Source: Holophagae bacterium (lineage in GTDB: Bacteria; Acidobacteriota; Thermoanaerobaculia; Thermoanaerobaculales; Thermoanaerobaculaceae). Taken from it: a DNA stretch of 33,695 nucleotides. The position numbers and the translations under genes are program-made. The notes beneath the pieces are model-generated. The model ran no database searches. It saw only the letters and a list, made by a program, of their open reading frames with translations, and was not told the origin of the DNA. The number at the start of each line of letters is the position of its first letter. Within the stretch, counting starts at the first letter, position 1. Where the stretch lies: positions 1-33,695 of the forward strand of contig JAAYVZ010000031.1 of assembly GCA_012516935.1 (NCBI GenBank), in the 5' to 3' direction. Of the stretch, positions 1-7,276 are shown piece after piece.

Positions 1-75
1 CTCGGCTGCCCGGTCAAGGATGTCTTCCTCGCGGCCTGCGCCAATCTCCGACGCGCAGGCCCATTGCCGGCCTGA
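1..75 (+). CDS. Possible 3' end of a gene running in from the left edge
   Basis: Frame 1 is open from the window edge to a TGA at 73-75, giving about 24 residues that end in ANLRRAGPLPA. Third codon positions are mostly G or C, as in the confident genes of this window, and more so than in the overlapping frame 2. The piece is too short to assign a family, and frame 2 is also open here, so this could be chance. Confidence 0.22.
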   Translation, partial: LGCPVKDVFLAACANLRRAGPLPA

Positions 76-91
76 CGTCCTACCGCATCTC

Positions 92-110
92 GATGCTGTG
101 CATCATCTTT
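92..110 (+). terminator. Small hairpin followed by a short T-rich run
   Basis: A perfect 5-bp stem (GATGC, 3-nt loop TGT, GCATC, 92-104) is followed by ATCTTT. It lies just after the possible gene end at 75. The stem is short and the T tract poor, so it would be at best a weak intrinsic terminator. The C-rich stretch at 206-247 further downstream may matter more. Confidence 0.15.
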
Positions 111-281
111 CAGGCCGAGGTGTGGGCTGACCAGACCATTGTGTGCCCCACAACCCCGTACATGACGACGCGACTGCACGTCCTCATCGCCAACACCCCA
201 GCACGTACCCCACAATCACACTCCCACCCCACCACAACCACCCCACCGACCGCAAAAACGCGTGCGGTGAGAAATGCGGGC

Positions 282-287
282 TAGACT
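282..287 (+). promoter_or_regulatory. -10-like box placed for a leaderless transcript
   Basis: TAGACT lies exactly 6 nt before the GTG at 294, so transcription would start at or next to the start codon. No convincing -35 hexamer is visible 17 nt upstream. The same geometry recurs at 5675-5680 and 20120-20125. Confidence 0.35.
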
Positions 288-293
288 CGCGGG

Positions 294-1280
294 GTGAACG
301 AGCGGTGGCGGCGGATGGCCTGGGTGGGCGTGACGGTCCTGGTGCTGGTTGCGGGGCGAAGCGTGCACCGGATGTGGGCCCGGCAGCTCTCCCACCTCAC
401 AGGTGACGCCCAATGGATGTGGTCCACCGACGCCCTCGAGCGCCTCCACGCGGAGGCCGGCCTGTTCATAACCTCCTTTCGCCTCGAGCATCCACCACCG
501 TCCGCACTGCTCAAGGTGTGCGGCGATCGCGAGTACGTCGCGTATCTCAACGGCACCGCCGCCGGCTGTGGCTGGAGCCGACCGGGTTTTCGGCTCGACC
601 TCTACGACGTGGGGCACCTCCTGCGCATCGGCAGCAACACGCTGGCCATCGAGGCGCGTTCACCCAACCCGGTTGGGGGCGTGCTGGTCGCCCTCGACGT
701 GGGTGGGCTCGGTAGCAATATCGTCACCTCGGGCCGGTCCTTCACGTTCCGCCGCACGCTGGATCTGACGCCACCCAGAGCCGGCGAGCTGCGTGCGCCC
801 GTGCGCTGGGGGAGCCCGCCACGGTTCCCGTGGGCCTACCCGCAGGCGGTGTCGCGGCCTCGTACCCTCGACGAGGTGAGCACCGAGGAGCCGCTGCGCT
901 GGCGCTCGGAGACGCTGGCGAGGACGGCCGGTGGTAGCTGGTTGCTCACCTTGTCGCGACCGGTCTTCGGTTACCTTTGGCTGGAGCTCGACGGCGACGA
1001 AAGCGCGATGGTCTGGACCGACGCTCTGACAACCCCACACCGCGAGGCGGCCGTCCGGCAGCTGGCACAGCCGGTTGTGCGCCTACCCGGACAGCGCCGA
1101 TGGCTCGATGTCGAGCCCAAGGTGCTGGGGCAGATCTGGGTGCTCGGTGGGCAGTCGCTGCGGGCCGTGGAGGTCTGGCCCGTGCCGGAGGAGCTCAGCT
1201 CAACTGCTCCAGGAGCTGTTGCAGGGAGGAACGGGCCCGTGCAACGCACGCGTTGGACGAGTCATACGCCCCCAGGATGA
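294..1280 (+). CDS. Membrane-anchored or secreted protein with a rhamnosidase-N-like jelly-roll domain
   Basis: A 328-residue protein starting at GTG. Residues about 8-21 are a hydrophobic signal or anchor segment behind a basic N-terminus (NERWRRM). Residues about 38-140 read like the galactose-binding-type beta-sandwich found at the N-terminus of bacterial alpha-L-rhamnosidases: a carbohydrate-module pattern with YLNGTAAGCG, then DLYDVGHLLRIGSNTLAIEAR and PVGGVLV. No catalytic glycosidase domain follows, so binding rather than hydrolysis is likely, though the ligand is unknown. The last 29 codons (1195-1280) are antisense to the convergent gene on the minus strand and are low-complexity, so the conserved part probably ends before them. 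Start choice rests on the -10-like box 6 nt upstream and the absence of a better start before the hydrophobic segment. Confidence 0.7.
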   Translation: MNERWRRMAWVGVTVLVLVAGRSVHRMWARQLSHLTGDAQWMWSTDALERLHAEAGLFITSFRLEHPPPSALLKVCGDREYVAYLNGTAAGCGWSRPGFRLDLYDVGHLLRIGSNTLAIEARSPNPVGGVLVALDVGGLGSNIVTSGRSFTFRRTLDLTPPRAGELRAPVRWGSPPRFPWAYPQAVSRPRTLDEVSTEEPLRWRSETLARTAGGSWLLTLSRPVFGYLWLELDGDESAMVWTDALTTPHREAAVRQLAQPVVRLPGQRRWLDVEPKVLGQIWVLGGQSLRAVEVWPVPEELSSTAPGAVAGRNGPVQRTRWTSHTPPG

Positions 1281-1530
1281 GGACCTGACGGAAGCAGCTC
1301 AGGGCCTTGAGTGGCTCGTTGAACCGCCGCCACGCCAGGTGGCCCTTGACGAGCCACGCTTCGAGGTTGCGCGCGTCCTCGACGAGAATCTTGTCGCAGA
1401 AGTGGTCAGCAAAGCTCCAGCGGGCCTCTTCCAGGGCTCGCGACACCTGCTTGCGGAACGCCGCAACGAGCACCGCCCGATCCTCAGCCTCGGCTTCCCG
1501 GCGAATGTGTCTGAGCAGCGTGGCCACCAT
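1195..1530 (-). CDS. Small alpha-helical (TPR-like) protein of unknown function
   Basis: A protein of 111 residues, or 120 if the upstream ATG at 1557 is used. It is soluble, almost entirely helical and ends in LQQLLEQLS. The central part (ARNLEAWLVKGHLAWRRF, then ALSCFRQVLILG) has the spacing and small/aromatic pattern of one TPR or half-TPR repeat, suggesting a protein-binding adaptor. I do not recognise a named family. The start at 1530 is preferred because a promoter-like pair (-35 TTGACA, -10 TAGCAT) overlaps the codons between 1557 and 1541, and AAAGGAA precedes the ATG at 1530. It lies downstream of the polyprenyl synthase on the same strand, with about 200 bp between them, so it probably has its own transcript. 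Its 3' end overlaps the convergent gene by 86 bp. Confidence 0.6.
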   Translation of the reverse strand: MVATLLRHIRREAEAEDRAVLVAAFRKQVSRALEEARWSFADHFCDKILVEDARNLEAWLVKGHLAWRRFNEPLKALSCFRQVLILGAYDSSNACVARARSSLQQLLEQLS

Positions 1531-1540
1531 TTCCTTTTCG

Positions 1541-1568
1541 ATGCTAGCACTCCGCATCGGTGTGTCAA
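1541..1568 (-). promoter_or_regulatory. Sigma-70-type promoter for the small helical protein
   Basis: On the minus strand, TTGACA (1563-1568) is followed after 16 bp by TAGCAT (1541-1546). The predicted start of transcription falls about 3-4 nt before the ATG at 1530, leaving almost no leader. The -35 matches consensus completely and the -10 at four of six positions. Confidence 0.45.
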
Positions 1569-1664
1569 GATCTGAGACGCTTTCGGGGAAGTGGGTATCT
1601 TCCTGGCCTCCTGCCGCAGTCGCTCCGAGGGGCAGCGAGAGACAGGGGACGAGCCTGCTGCGCC

Positions 1665-1681
1665 GTCAGCTTCTGGCTGAC
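1665..1681 (-). terminator. Hairpin downstream of the polyprenyl synthase gene
   Basis: A perfect 6-bp inverted repeat (GTCAGC, 5-nt loop, GCTGAC) lies about 50 nt past the stop codon at 1733. There is no following T-run on the minus strand, so it may be an mRNA 3'-end stabiliser rather than an intrinsic terminator. It is the only clear hairpin in the gap between this gene and the next promoter. Confidence 0.25.
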
Positions 1682-1732
1682 ATGTACTGTATAGCAATTG
1701 AAATCTCTCAGGACAGCGTATCGAATCGAGGC

Positions 1733-2779
1733 TCAGAAATCCCGATCGACGAGAGCCAGCGGCGCGGCCCGAAGTGCCCGAGCTGCCCCACCGTCCGGTA
1801 GGTTGGCGATCGCTTCGGTCGCCTGCCTGGCGTGGCTCCGCGCCAGGTGCCTCGCCTGCTCGAGTGCCCCTCGGTGCTCGAGTGCGTGGCGCAGGCGGCG
1901 CGGTGCGTCGGAATCGATCTCGCCGCCGAGCAGTACGGCTTCGACGGTCTCCCGCTCGTGCGTCGCCAGATGGGGCAGTGCCAGGATGAAAGGTAGCGTG
2001 AGCCGGCCTTCACGGAGGTCGGAGAATACCGGCTTGCCGAGGCGCTCTTCCGAGGCGGTTACGTCGAGCAGATCGTCGATGATCTGGAAGCAGAGCCCGA
2101 GGTGACGGCCGTAGGCTTGGAGCGGCTCGAAGCAGGCCGCAAACGCCGGCTCGAACGTGGCCGGGATCGAGCTCGCCGCAGCGAACAGCTCGGCTGTCTT
2201 GAGCCTCGACACCTCGAGGTACTGCTCGAGGCTCACGTCGAGACGCCGCTGCAGACCCAGCGCCATGATCTCGCCCTCGGTCATGCGCTGGGTGGCTGCG
2301 GAGAGCACCTTCAGAGACAGGATGTTGCCGTCGTCGAGCGCGATTTCCATCGCCCGGGTGAACAACCAGTCGCCGAGCAGGACCGTGAACTGATTACCCC
2401 ACCGTGCGTTGGGGGTCTTCCGCCCGCGCCGCACGGTAGCGTGGTCGATGACGTCGTCGTGGACCAGGGTGGCGGAGTGGATCATCTCCACCGCCGCGGC
2501 GAAGCGAATGTCGGCGTCGCCACGGTAGCCGAGCGCCTGAGCGGTGGCTACCAGCACCGCCGGCCGGAGGCGCTTGCCGCCGGCTTCGAAGACGTACGCT
2601 GCTGCCTCCTGGATGCAAGGCGAGGTGGCGCCGAGGTGGGCGTGGATGATGCCGTCGACCTGCTCGAGGCGGGGACGGACCTCCCGCGCTACCTCGCCCA
2701 ATCCCGCCAACGAGCCTGTCAGCGCACCGATCCCGCGATTCAGAGCCGTCTCCCGTACCTGCGCCACGCGCCCGCTCAT
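1733..2779 (-). CDS. ispB: Trans-type polyprenyl diphosphate synthase (long-chain, octaprenyl/heptaprenyl type)
   Basis: A 348-residue class I prenyltransferase that condenses isopentenyl diphosphate onto an allylic starter to make the side chain of respiratory quinones. Diagnostic motifs are GGKRLRP (67-73), the first aspartate-rich motif DDVID (108-112) within LVHDDVIDHATVRRG, and the second one DDLLD (235-239). The residues 4 and 5 positions before the first DDxxD are small (T and A), the pattern seen in enzymes with long products, though length cannot be fixed from sequence. The frame stays open far upstream into lolA, but the ATG at 2779 follows an AAGG ribosome site and starts at the usual family N-terminus. 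That ribosome site lies inside a perfect hairpin (2781-2800), and the gene follows lolA by 23 nt, so translation may be coupled to lolA. Confidence 0.93.
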   Translation of the reverse strand: MSGRVAQVRETALNRGIGALTGSLAGLGEVAREVRPRLEQVDGIIHAHLGATSPCIQEAAAYVFEAGGKRLRPAVLVATAQALGYRGDADIRFAAAVEMIHSATLVHDDVIDHATVRRGRKTPNARWGNQFTVLLGDWLFTRAMEIALDDGNILSLKVLSAATQRMTEGEIMALGLQRRLDVSLEQYLEVSRLKTAELFAAASSIPATFEPAFAACFEPLQAYGRHLGLCFQIIDDLLDVTASEERLGKPVFSDLREGRLTLPFILALPHLATHERETVEAVLLGGEIDSDAPRRLRHALEHRGALEQARHLARSHARQATEAIANLPDGGAARALRAAPLALVDRDF

Positions 2780-2780
2780 A

Positions 2781-2800
2781 CTACCTTCAACGCAAGGTAG
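2781..2800 (-). promoter_or_regulatory. Hairpin that hides the ribosome site of ispB
   Basis: A perfect 7-bp inverted repeat (CTACCTT, 6-nt loop, AAGGTAG) fills the gap between the lolA stop (2803) and the ispB start (2779). In the mRNA the 3' arm contains the AAGG that serves as Shine-Dalgarno sequence. Folding would block initiation unless ribosomes finishing lolA open it. Confidence 0.5.
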
Positions 2801-2802
2801 TG

Positions 2803-3399
2803 TCACTGTGCTTCCGGTTGGCAGGGGGCCTCGCCCGTCAGACCGGGCCGGAATCGGGAGATGGCCGGGAGGGGCATCCGTTGCCAACCGGAAAAAGAAA
2901 AGAGGTTGCGGTTGCCGGACTCGTCCGTGATCACGAGCCGGATCACAGTGCCGTCGCGGTCGTGCTCCAGGGTGATGCTCGCCAGGTCCGGGTATGGCTC
3001 CCGTGGCACCAGCTGCAGACCTCCGGCCATCGGCTCGATCGTGAACACTTGTGCCGCGGCCGCGGGGTCGAGAAGCGTCGCCAACGGCAGACGGGCCCAG
3101 GCCGAGGCGGTGAGCAGGACGGCATCGCAGACACCGGCTGGCTGATCGACGTGGCGGGCGATCGAGCCATCGACAGCGAAAACCCTCCCCGTGGAGCCGT
3201 AGTCGAAACGGAGGCGCGAAGGCGGAGCGAGCAGCAGCGTTCCGGCCTCCTTCGTTCCCGTCTCGAAGCCGGCGGGCACGTACTCCTGCACGAAGCTGAC
3301 CTGCCATGCTGGTGCCGAGGCAAGCCGGGCCGCTACCTCGGTGAGCGCGGCCGGAGGCGGGGGTGTGGCAGCGAGGGTGAGCATGAGTAGCAGGGACAT
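2803..3399 (-). CDS. lolA: Outer-membrane lipoprotein carrier protein LolA
   Basis: A 198-residue periplasmic chaperone that takes lipoproteins released by LolCDE across the periplasm to the outer membrane. The very short N-terminus MSLLLMLTLAA is a compact signal peptide with almost no basic region. The family pattern is clear: WQVSFVQEYVPAG near residue 32, then GTLLLAPPSRLRFDYG, AVDGSIARHVDQPAG, and later GGLQLVPREPYPDLASITLEHD and IRLVITDESGNRNLFSFSGWQ. These correspond to the half-barrel strands of LolA. The ATG at 3399 has GAGG 5 nt upstream. Only 6 nt separate its stop-proximal neighbour purH (stop 3406) from this start, so it belongs to the purH transcript. This gene is the best single marker here for a diderm host. 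The signal peptide is unusually short for a LolA. Confidence 0.88.
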   Translation of the reverse strand: MSLLLMLTLAATPPPPAALTEVAARLASAPAWQVSFVQEYVPAGFETGTKEAGTLLLAPPSRLRFDYGSTGRVFAVDGSIARHVDQPAGVCDAVLLTASAWARLPLATLLDPAAAAQVFTIEPMAGGLQLVPREPYPDLASITLEHDRDGTVIRLVITDESGNRNLFSFSGWQRMPLPAISRFRPGLTGEAPCQPEAQ

Positions 3400-3405
3400 G
3401 TGGCC

Positions 3406-4938
3406 TCAGTGCCGGAAGTGCCGGCGACCGGTGAGCACCATGGCGAGCCCGAAGCGGTCGGCGGCCGCGATCACCTCGTGGTCCCGTACCGAACCCCCCG
3501 GTTGGGCGATGGCGGTGACACCCGCCTGGGCAAGCACTTCGACGCCGTCAGCGAAGGGAAAGAACGCATCGCTTCCGGCTGCCATGCCGGCGAGCGGCAA
3601 GTCGAAGCTGCGGGCACGCGAGATGGCGAGGCGTGCGGCGTCCACACGGCTGGGCTGTCCGCCCCCGATCCCCACGGTGGCCTCGCCTCCAGCGATGACG
3701 ACGGCGTTGGACAGCGTGTGCTTGGCCACTCGCCACGCCAAGGCCAGCGCTCGATTCTCCGCCGCCGACGGCTGACGCGCCGTGGCGACCTTCCACTCCT
3801 CATCCCACCCCTCGTCTGGGTCCTGAATCAGCAGGCCGCCATCGATGGCGCGCAGTCGCAACTGGCCCCCGGTCGGTGGCGGCGCCTCGAGCAGCCTCAG
3901 CCCCTTCTTGGTCGCGAGCACCGCCAGCGCCTCGTCCAGAAAGGCGGGGGCGACGATGACCTCGGCGAACAGCTCGGCCATGGCGGAGGCCGCCGACCCA
4001 TCGATCGCGTGAGTCGAGGCGATGACCCCACCGAACGCCGACACCGGGTCGCAGGCCAGTGCCCGGCGATAGGCGTCGGCCGGCTCGGCGCCCAGACCGA
4101 CGCCGCAGGGAGCCGCGTGCTTGATGATGGCGACGCCCGGCGCCGGCAGATCCCAGGCCAGGCGCCAGGCCCCGTCCGCATCTTGGAGGTTGTTGTAGGA
4201 CAGCTCCTTGCCTTGGAGCTGGCGGAACGCACCGAGCCCCGAGAGACGGTGGGGCCGGACCAACACGGCCCGTTGGTGGGGGTTCTCGCCGTACCGTAGA
4301 GCCGTCTCGCAGCCTTCGAGCCAGGGCGCCAGGGCTTCGAAAGCCAGGCTACCCCCCTCGCCGAGGTGGTGTGGAAGCACGCTGGCGATGGTCGCGTCGT
4401 AGGCCGCGGTATGCCGAAACGCCTTGAGCGCCAGCTCCCGCCGCAAGGACGGCCCGACCTCGCCCTGACGCAACGCCGCAACCACGCGCGGGTAGTCTTG
4501 GGGATCGACGACAACGGTGACGAAGCGGTGGTTCTTGGCCGCGGCCCGGATCAACGATGGTCCGCCGATGTCGATGTTCTCGATCAGCTCATCCGGCGTC
4601 ACGCCGACCTTGGCGGCCGTGGCGGCGAAAGGATAGAGGTTGACCACCACCAGCTCGATGGGCTCGAGCCCCCAGGCCGCGAGCACGGCACGATGATCGG
4701 GGCTATCGAGCGCCGCCAGGATGCCGGCGAAGACGCGAGGGTGCAGGGTCTTGACCCGCCCATCCATGATCTCGGGGGTGTCGGTGAGGTCGCTGACCTC
4801 GCGAACGGCCAGCCCGGCGGCCCGCAAGGTGCGCGCCGTTCCACCGGTCGAAAGCAGGCCATAGCCGAGCTCGGAGAGGGCTCGGCCCAGCTCCTCAACC
4901 CCGGCTTTTTCGGATACGGATAACAGGGCTTGTTTCAC
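3406..4938 (-). CDS. purH: Bifunctional AICAR transformylase / IMP cyclohydrolase
   Basis: A 510-residue cytosolic enzyme for the last two steps of de novo purine synthesis: formylation of AICAR with 10-formyl-THF, then ring closure to IMP. The N-terminal cyclohydrolase (MGS-like fold, about 1-145) shows STGGT (30-34) and GRVKTLHP (60-67). The transformylase half carries ALRYGENPHQRA (213-224) and the catalytic pair Lys273-His274 in IIKHAAPCG. Length is normal for the family. The start is GTG at 4938 with a strong AGGAGAGG about 10 nt upstream. The stop codon of the preceding gene lies inside purH at 4895, so the two overlap by 44 nt. lolA and ispB follow closely, making a mixed housekeeping operon. 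Confidence 0.96.
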   Translation of the reverse strand: MKQALLSVSEKAGVEELGRALSELGYGLLSTGGTARTLRAAGLAVREVSDLTDTPEIMDGRVKTLHPRVFAGILAALDSPDHRAVLAAWGLEPIELVVVNLYPFAATAAKVGVTPDELIENIDIGGPSLIRAAAKNHRFVTVVVDPQDYPRVVAALRQGEVGPSLRRELALKAFRHTAAYDATIASVLPHHLGEGGSLAFEALAPWLEGCETALRYGENPHQRAVLVRPHRLSGLGAFRQLQGKELSYNNLQDADGAWRLAWDLPAPGVAIIKHAAPCGVGLGAEPADAYRRALACDPVSAFGGVIASTHAIDGSAASAMAELFAEVIVAPAFLDEALAVLATKKGLRLLEAPPPTGGQLRLRAIDGGLLIQDPDEGWDEEWKVATARQPSAAENRALALAWRVAKHTLSNAVVIAGGEATVGIGGGQPSRVDAARLAISRARSFDLPLAGMAAGSDAFFPFADGVEVLAQAGVTAIAQPGGSVRDHEVIAAADRFGLAMVLTGRRHFRH

Positions 4939-5668
4939 GTGGCCTTACCTCTCCTTTCCAGACCAGGATGGTGCCCTCCATAGGGATGTCGGGCACGTAC
5001 CCTCCGGCTGCCCGCCAGATCCACGAGGCCAGATTGGTGAAGTCGCTGGCCGAGTGGTTGAGCACCAGCGAGGCGGCGCCGAAGCTCGAGGAGCGGTCGT
5101 CGAGAGCGGGCCAGCGCCCGGGGCCGCCAACGCGATCCATGTCCTCGCGGACGATCGAGCCGAGGCTCGGGCGGGCTTGCCGTCGCCGCGTCAGTGCGCT
5201 TTCCAGCGCCTCTCCGGAGCCGCGCAGCAGCCGCGGGTCCTGACCGTAGAACACGAGCGGAATCCGGGGCCCGGCCGCCCGCATGAGGCTGGCGAAGGAG
5301 TGAGCGTACGCGGTGCCGGCGTCGGGTCCCCGGAACGACAAGTTGAGGTCGAGACAGAGGTGGGCGACGGCGCCCAGGCCGGCCACCACCTCGCCGAACG
5401 GCGCTCGGGCTCGGATCGCGGTAACGATCCGTCGGCACTGCAGGGCGAGTGTGGCCTCGACTCCGCCCGGCGCACCCGGCTGGTGGTGGTGTGCCGGCCA
5501 CGCGGCCGCAGCCGCGGCGCCGCGGGCAAAGTCGCGCTCGTGGCGCTGGACCTGGCGGGCCAGGTCCGGCGGGAGCCAAGGCAGCGCTCGGCGGCCCACC
5601 TCGCGGTCGAGCTCGACAGGGTGGGCGAGGCACAGTGTCAGGGCCACGGGCAGAAGGACGGCCGGCAC
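4895..5668 (-). CDS. Secreted zinc-dependent phospholipase C / S1-P1 nuclease-like protein
   Basis: A 257-residue protein beginning at GTG 5668. Residues 1-15 form a short signal peptide ending near CLA/HP, so the mature protein would start with His16, as mature PLC/S1-P1 enzymes start with a metal-binding Trp or His region. Candidate metal ligands follow the family order: H43 and D46 (QRHERDF), H60-H62, H103 and D107 in GAVAHLCLDLNLSF (compare the H-x3-D-x-N-x-P pattern of the family), H123, and H205 and D209 in LVLNHSASDFTN. These suggest a helical trinuclear-zinc fold, but overall similarity is judged by pattern only. The C-terminus after residue 240 (basic, RPRETSPVIRIRKSRG) is read from the start of purH in another frame. 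The start is supported by a promoter placed for a leaderless message. Confidence 0.6.
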   Translation of the reverse strand: MPAVLLPVALTLCLAHPVELDREVGRRALPWLPPDLARQVQRHERDFARGAAAAAAWPAHHHQPGAPGGVEATLALQCRRIVTAIRARAPFGEVVAGLGAVAHLCLDLNLSFRGPDAGTAYAHSFASLMRAAGPRIPLVFYGQDPRLLRGSGEALESALTRRRQARPSLGSIVREDMDRVGGPGRWPALDDRSSSFGAASLVLNHSASDFTNLASWIWRAAGGYVPDIPMEGTILVWKGEVRPRETSPVIRIRKSRG

Positions 5669-5674
5669 GCCGGC

Positions 5675-5703
5675 ATTGTACGGACCGCACCCGGAGCCGA
5701 CAA
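5675..5703 (-). promoter_or_regulatory. Promoter placed for leaderless transcription of the PLC-like gene and purH operon
   Basis: On the minus strand, TTGTCG (5698-5703) is followed after exactly 17 bp by TACAAT (5675-5680). Six bases later comes the GTG at 5668, so the transcript would begin at or beside the start codon. This fixes the start codon choice and is probably the main promoter for purH-lolA-ispB. Confidence 0.55.
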
Positions 5704-5782
5704 CTGCAAGCCTTCTCGCCAACGCCGTTCGGTGGTAGGATGTGCGGGCGCCCGGTCGGGTACGCTTTCCCTGGAGGCTGTG

Positions 5783-7276
5783 ATGGCCGACCTTTTGCCG
5801 TTCTGGAGTGCTCCCGACGAGCCTCTGGACTGCCTGTACCTCGCCACCGCCGAGGGCTACACGCCGCTCGGCGAGCTCCTGCTTCCGGACGACACGCGGG
5901 CCGCGATCGCTCACGCCATCGACGACCTGGGCGTACGGGGTGGCGAGGGTGAGGTCTTGGTGACGGCGAGCCCCAGCCCGCTGTTCCGGCGCATCGCTTG
6001 TTTCGGGATCGGCAAACGAGCCGAGTTCTCGCTTTACGCCCTGCGCCGTCTGCTGCGGCGGGTGCTCGAGCAGGCGGGTCGCAACCGCGAGTACCAGATC
6101 GCCGTGGCGCTGCCGTTCGCCCCGCACGACGTGGAGCCAGACGAGGCGCGGGCGCTGACGCTCAGTGAGCTGGCGCTCGCTGACTACCGCTTCGATCGGT
6201 TTCGTTCCCATCCGGACGAGGCGACCAAGGTGGACGGGGTCTCGATTGTGCCCCTTTGCGGCGAAAGCGAGGAGAGCCTCGGCACGATGCTGGACCGCGC
6301 CCGCCGCCTCGATAACCTCGTCCGTCTGGCACGGGACCTCGGCAACCGTCCGGGCAACGACCTCAACCCCTCGACGTTCGCCAGGGAGTTGGTGGCGTTG
6401 TTCGCACAGACACCGGTGCGGGTCACGGTCATGGGCCCCAAGGAGCTCGAGAAGGACGGTCTACGGGGGATTCTCGGCGTCGGCCAGGGGTCGGTTCACG
6501 AGCCGCGGCTGGTGCGGCTCGAGTACCGCGCGAAAAAGCCCCGCGCCGCCGTCGTCCTGGTCGGCAAGGGCGTCACCTTCGACGCCGGCGGGATCTCGCT
6601 CAAACCGGTGGCCGACATGGCCCTCATGAAGCACGACATGGCCGGCGCAGCGGCGGTGGTGGCGGCGATGCGTGCTGTAGCCGAGGACGGGCCACCACTC
6701 AAGGTCGTGGGCTTGCTGCCACTGGTCGAGAACCTGCCCTCGGGCAACGCTTTTCGCCCGGGCGATATCCTCACCTTGTGCAACGGCGTAACGGTCGAGG
6801 TGGAGGATACCGATGCCGAGGGCAGGATCGTCGTCGGCGACGCGATGGCCTACGCAGCCCGTTTTCACCCCGACGTGCTGATCGACCTCGCCACTCTCAC
6901 CGGCGCCTGCAAGGTGGCCTTGGGCGTCGAGCTGGCCGGGTTGTTCGCCAACGACGACGCGCTTGCCGGGCAGATCGAGCGTCTGGGGATGCGCACCGGC
7001 GATCGGGTGTGGCGATTGCCGCTGCTCCCTCAGTACCGGGATTTGCTCAGGAGTGAGTGGGCGGACCTCAAGAATGCGGGCGGGCGGTGGGGCTCGCTCC
7101 CGGCCTCGGCCGCTTTCCTTTCGCGGTTCGTGCCAGGCAATGCACGCTGGGCTCACCTCGATATCGCCGGGGTTGCCTACGTGGTCAAGGGGCACAACGG
7201 CTTGCCCGCCGGCGCCACGGGTTTCGGGGTCCGGCTGCTGCTGGGGCTGCTCGACGACTTGGTGGCGCGGCAGTGA
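5783..7276 (+). CDS. pepA: Leucyl aminopeptidase (M17 family)
   Basis: A 497-residue cytosolic di-metal aminopeptidase that removes N-terminal residues from peptides. The N-terminal macro-like domain is about 1-165 and the catalytic domain about 170-495. All catalytic and metal residues align with the bovine lens enzyme at a constant offset of 12: K262 and D267 in GKGVTFDAGG, K274 in ISLKP, D285 in MKHDMAG, and D344, E346 and R348 in the signature. The signature reads DTDAEGR rather than the usual NTDAEGR, so its first residue (D342) is changed. The frame is open far upstream, but ATG 5783 has GGAGG 5 nt before it and begins at a plausible domain start. The stop overlaps the next gene in GTGA. 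Confidence 0.95.
   Translation: MADLLPFWSAPDEPLDCLYLATAEGYTPLGELLLPDDTRAAIAHAIDDLGVRGGEGEVLVTASPSPLFRRIACFGIGKRAEFSLYALRRLLRRVLEQAGRNREYQIAVALPFAPHDVEPDEARALTLSELALADYRFDRFRSHPDEATKVDGVSIVPLCGESEESLGTMLDRARRLDNLVRLARDLGNRPGNDLNPSTFARELVALFAQTPVRVTVMGPKELEKDGLRGILGVGQGSVHEPRLVRLEYRAKKPRAAVVLVGKGVTFDAGGISLKPVADMALMKHDMAGAAAVVAAMRAVAEDGPPLKVVGLLPLVENLPSGNAFRPGDILTLCNGVTVEVEDTDAEGRIVVGDAMAYAARFHPDVLIDLATLTGACKVALGVELAGLFANDDALAGQIERLGMRTGDRVWRLPLLPQYRDLLRSEWADLKNAGGRWGSLPASAAFLSRFVPGNARWAHLDIAGVAYVVKGHNGLPAGATGFGVRLLLGLLDDLVARQ

Noticed and set aside
2780-3307. Long upstream extension of the polyprenyl synthase frame
   Set aside because: It lies in a wrong frame of lolA and precedes the normal start; GC-rich DNA keeps shadow frames open.
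3406-3425. Near-tandem GTGCCGGA units at the end of purH
   Set aside because: They are coding sequence (RHFRH) and too short to be a meaningful repeat.
5054-5782. The leucyl aminopeptidase frame stays open for 243 codons upstream of ATG 5783
   Set aside because: The upstream part lies antisense to the PLC-like gene, has no family similarity, and ATG 5783 has a strong GGAGG.
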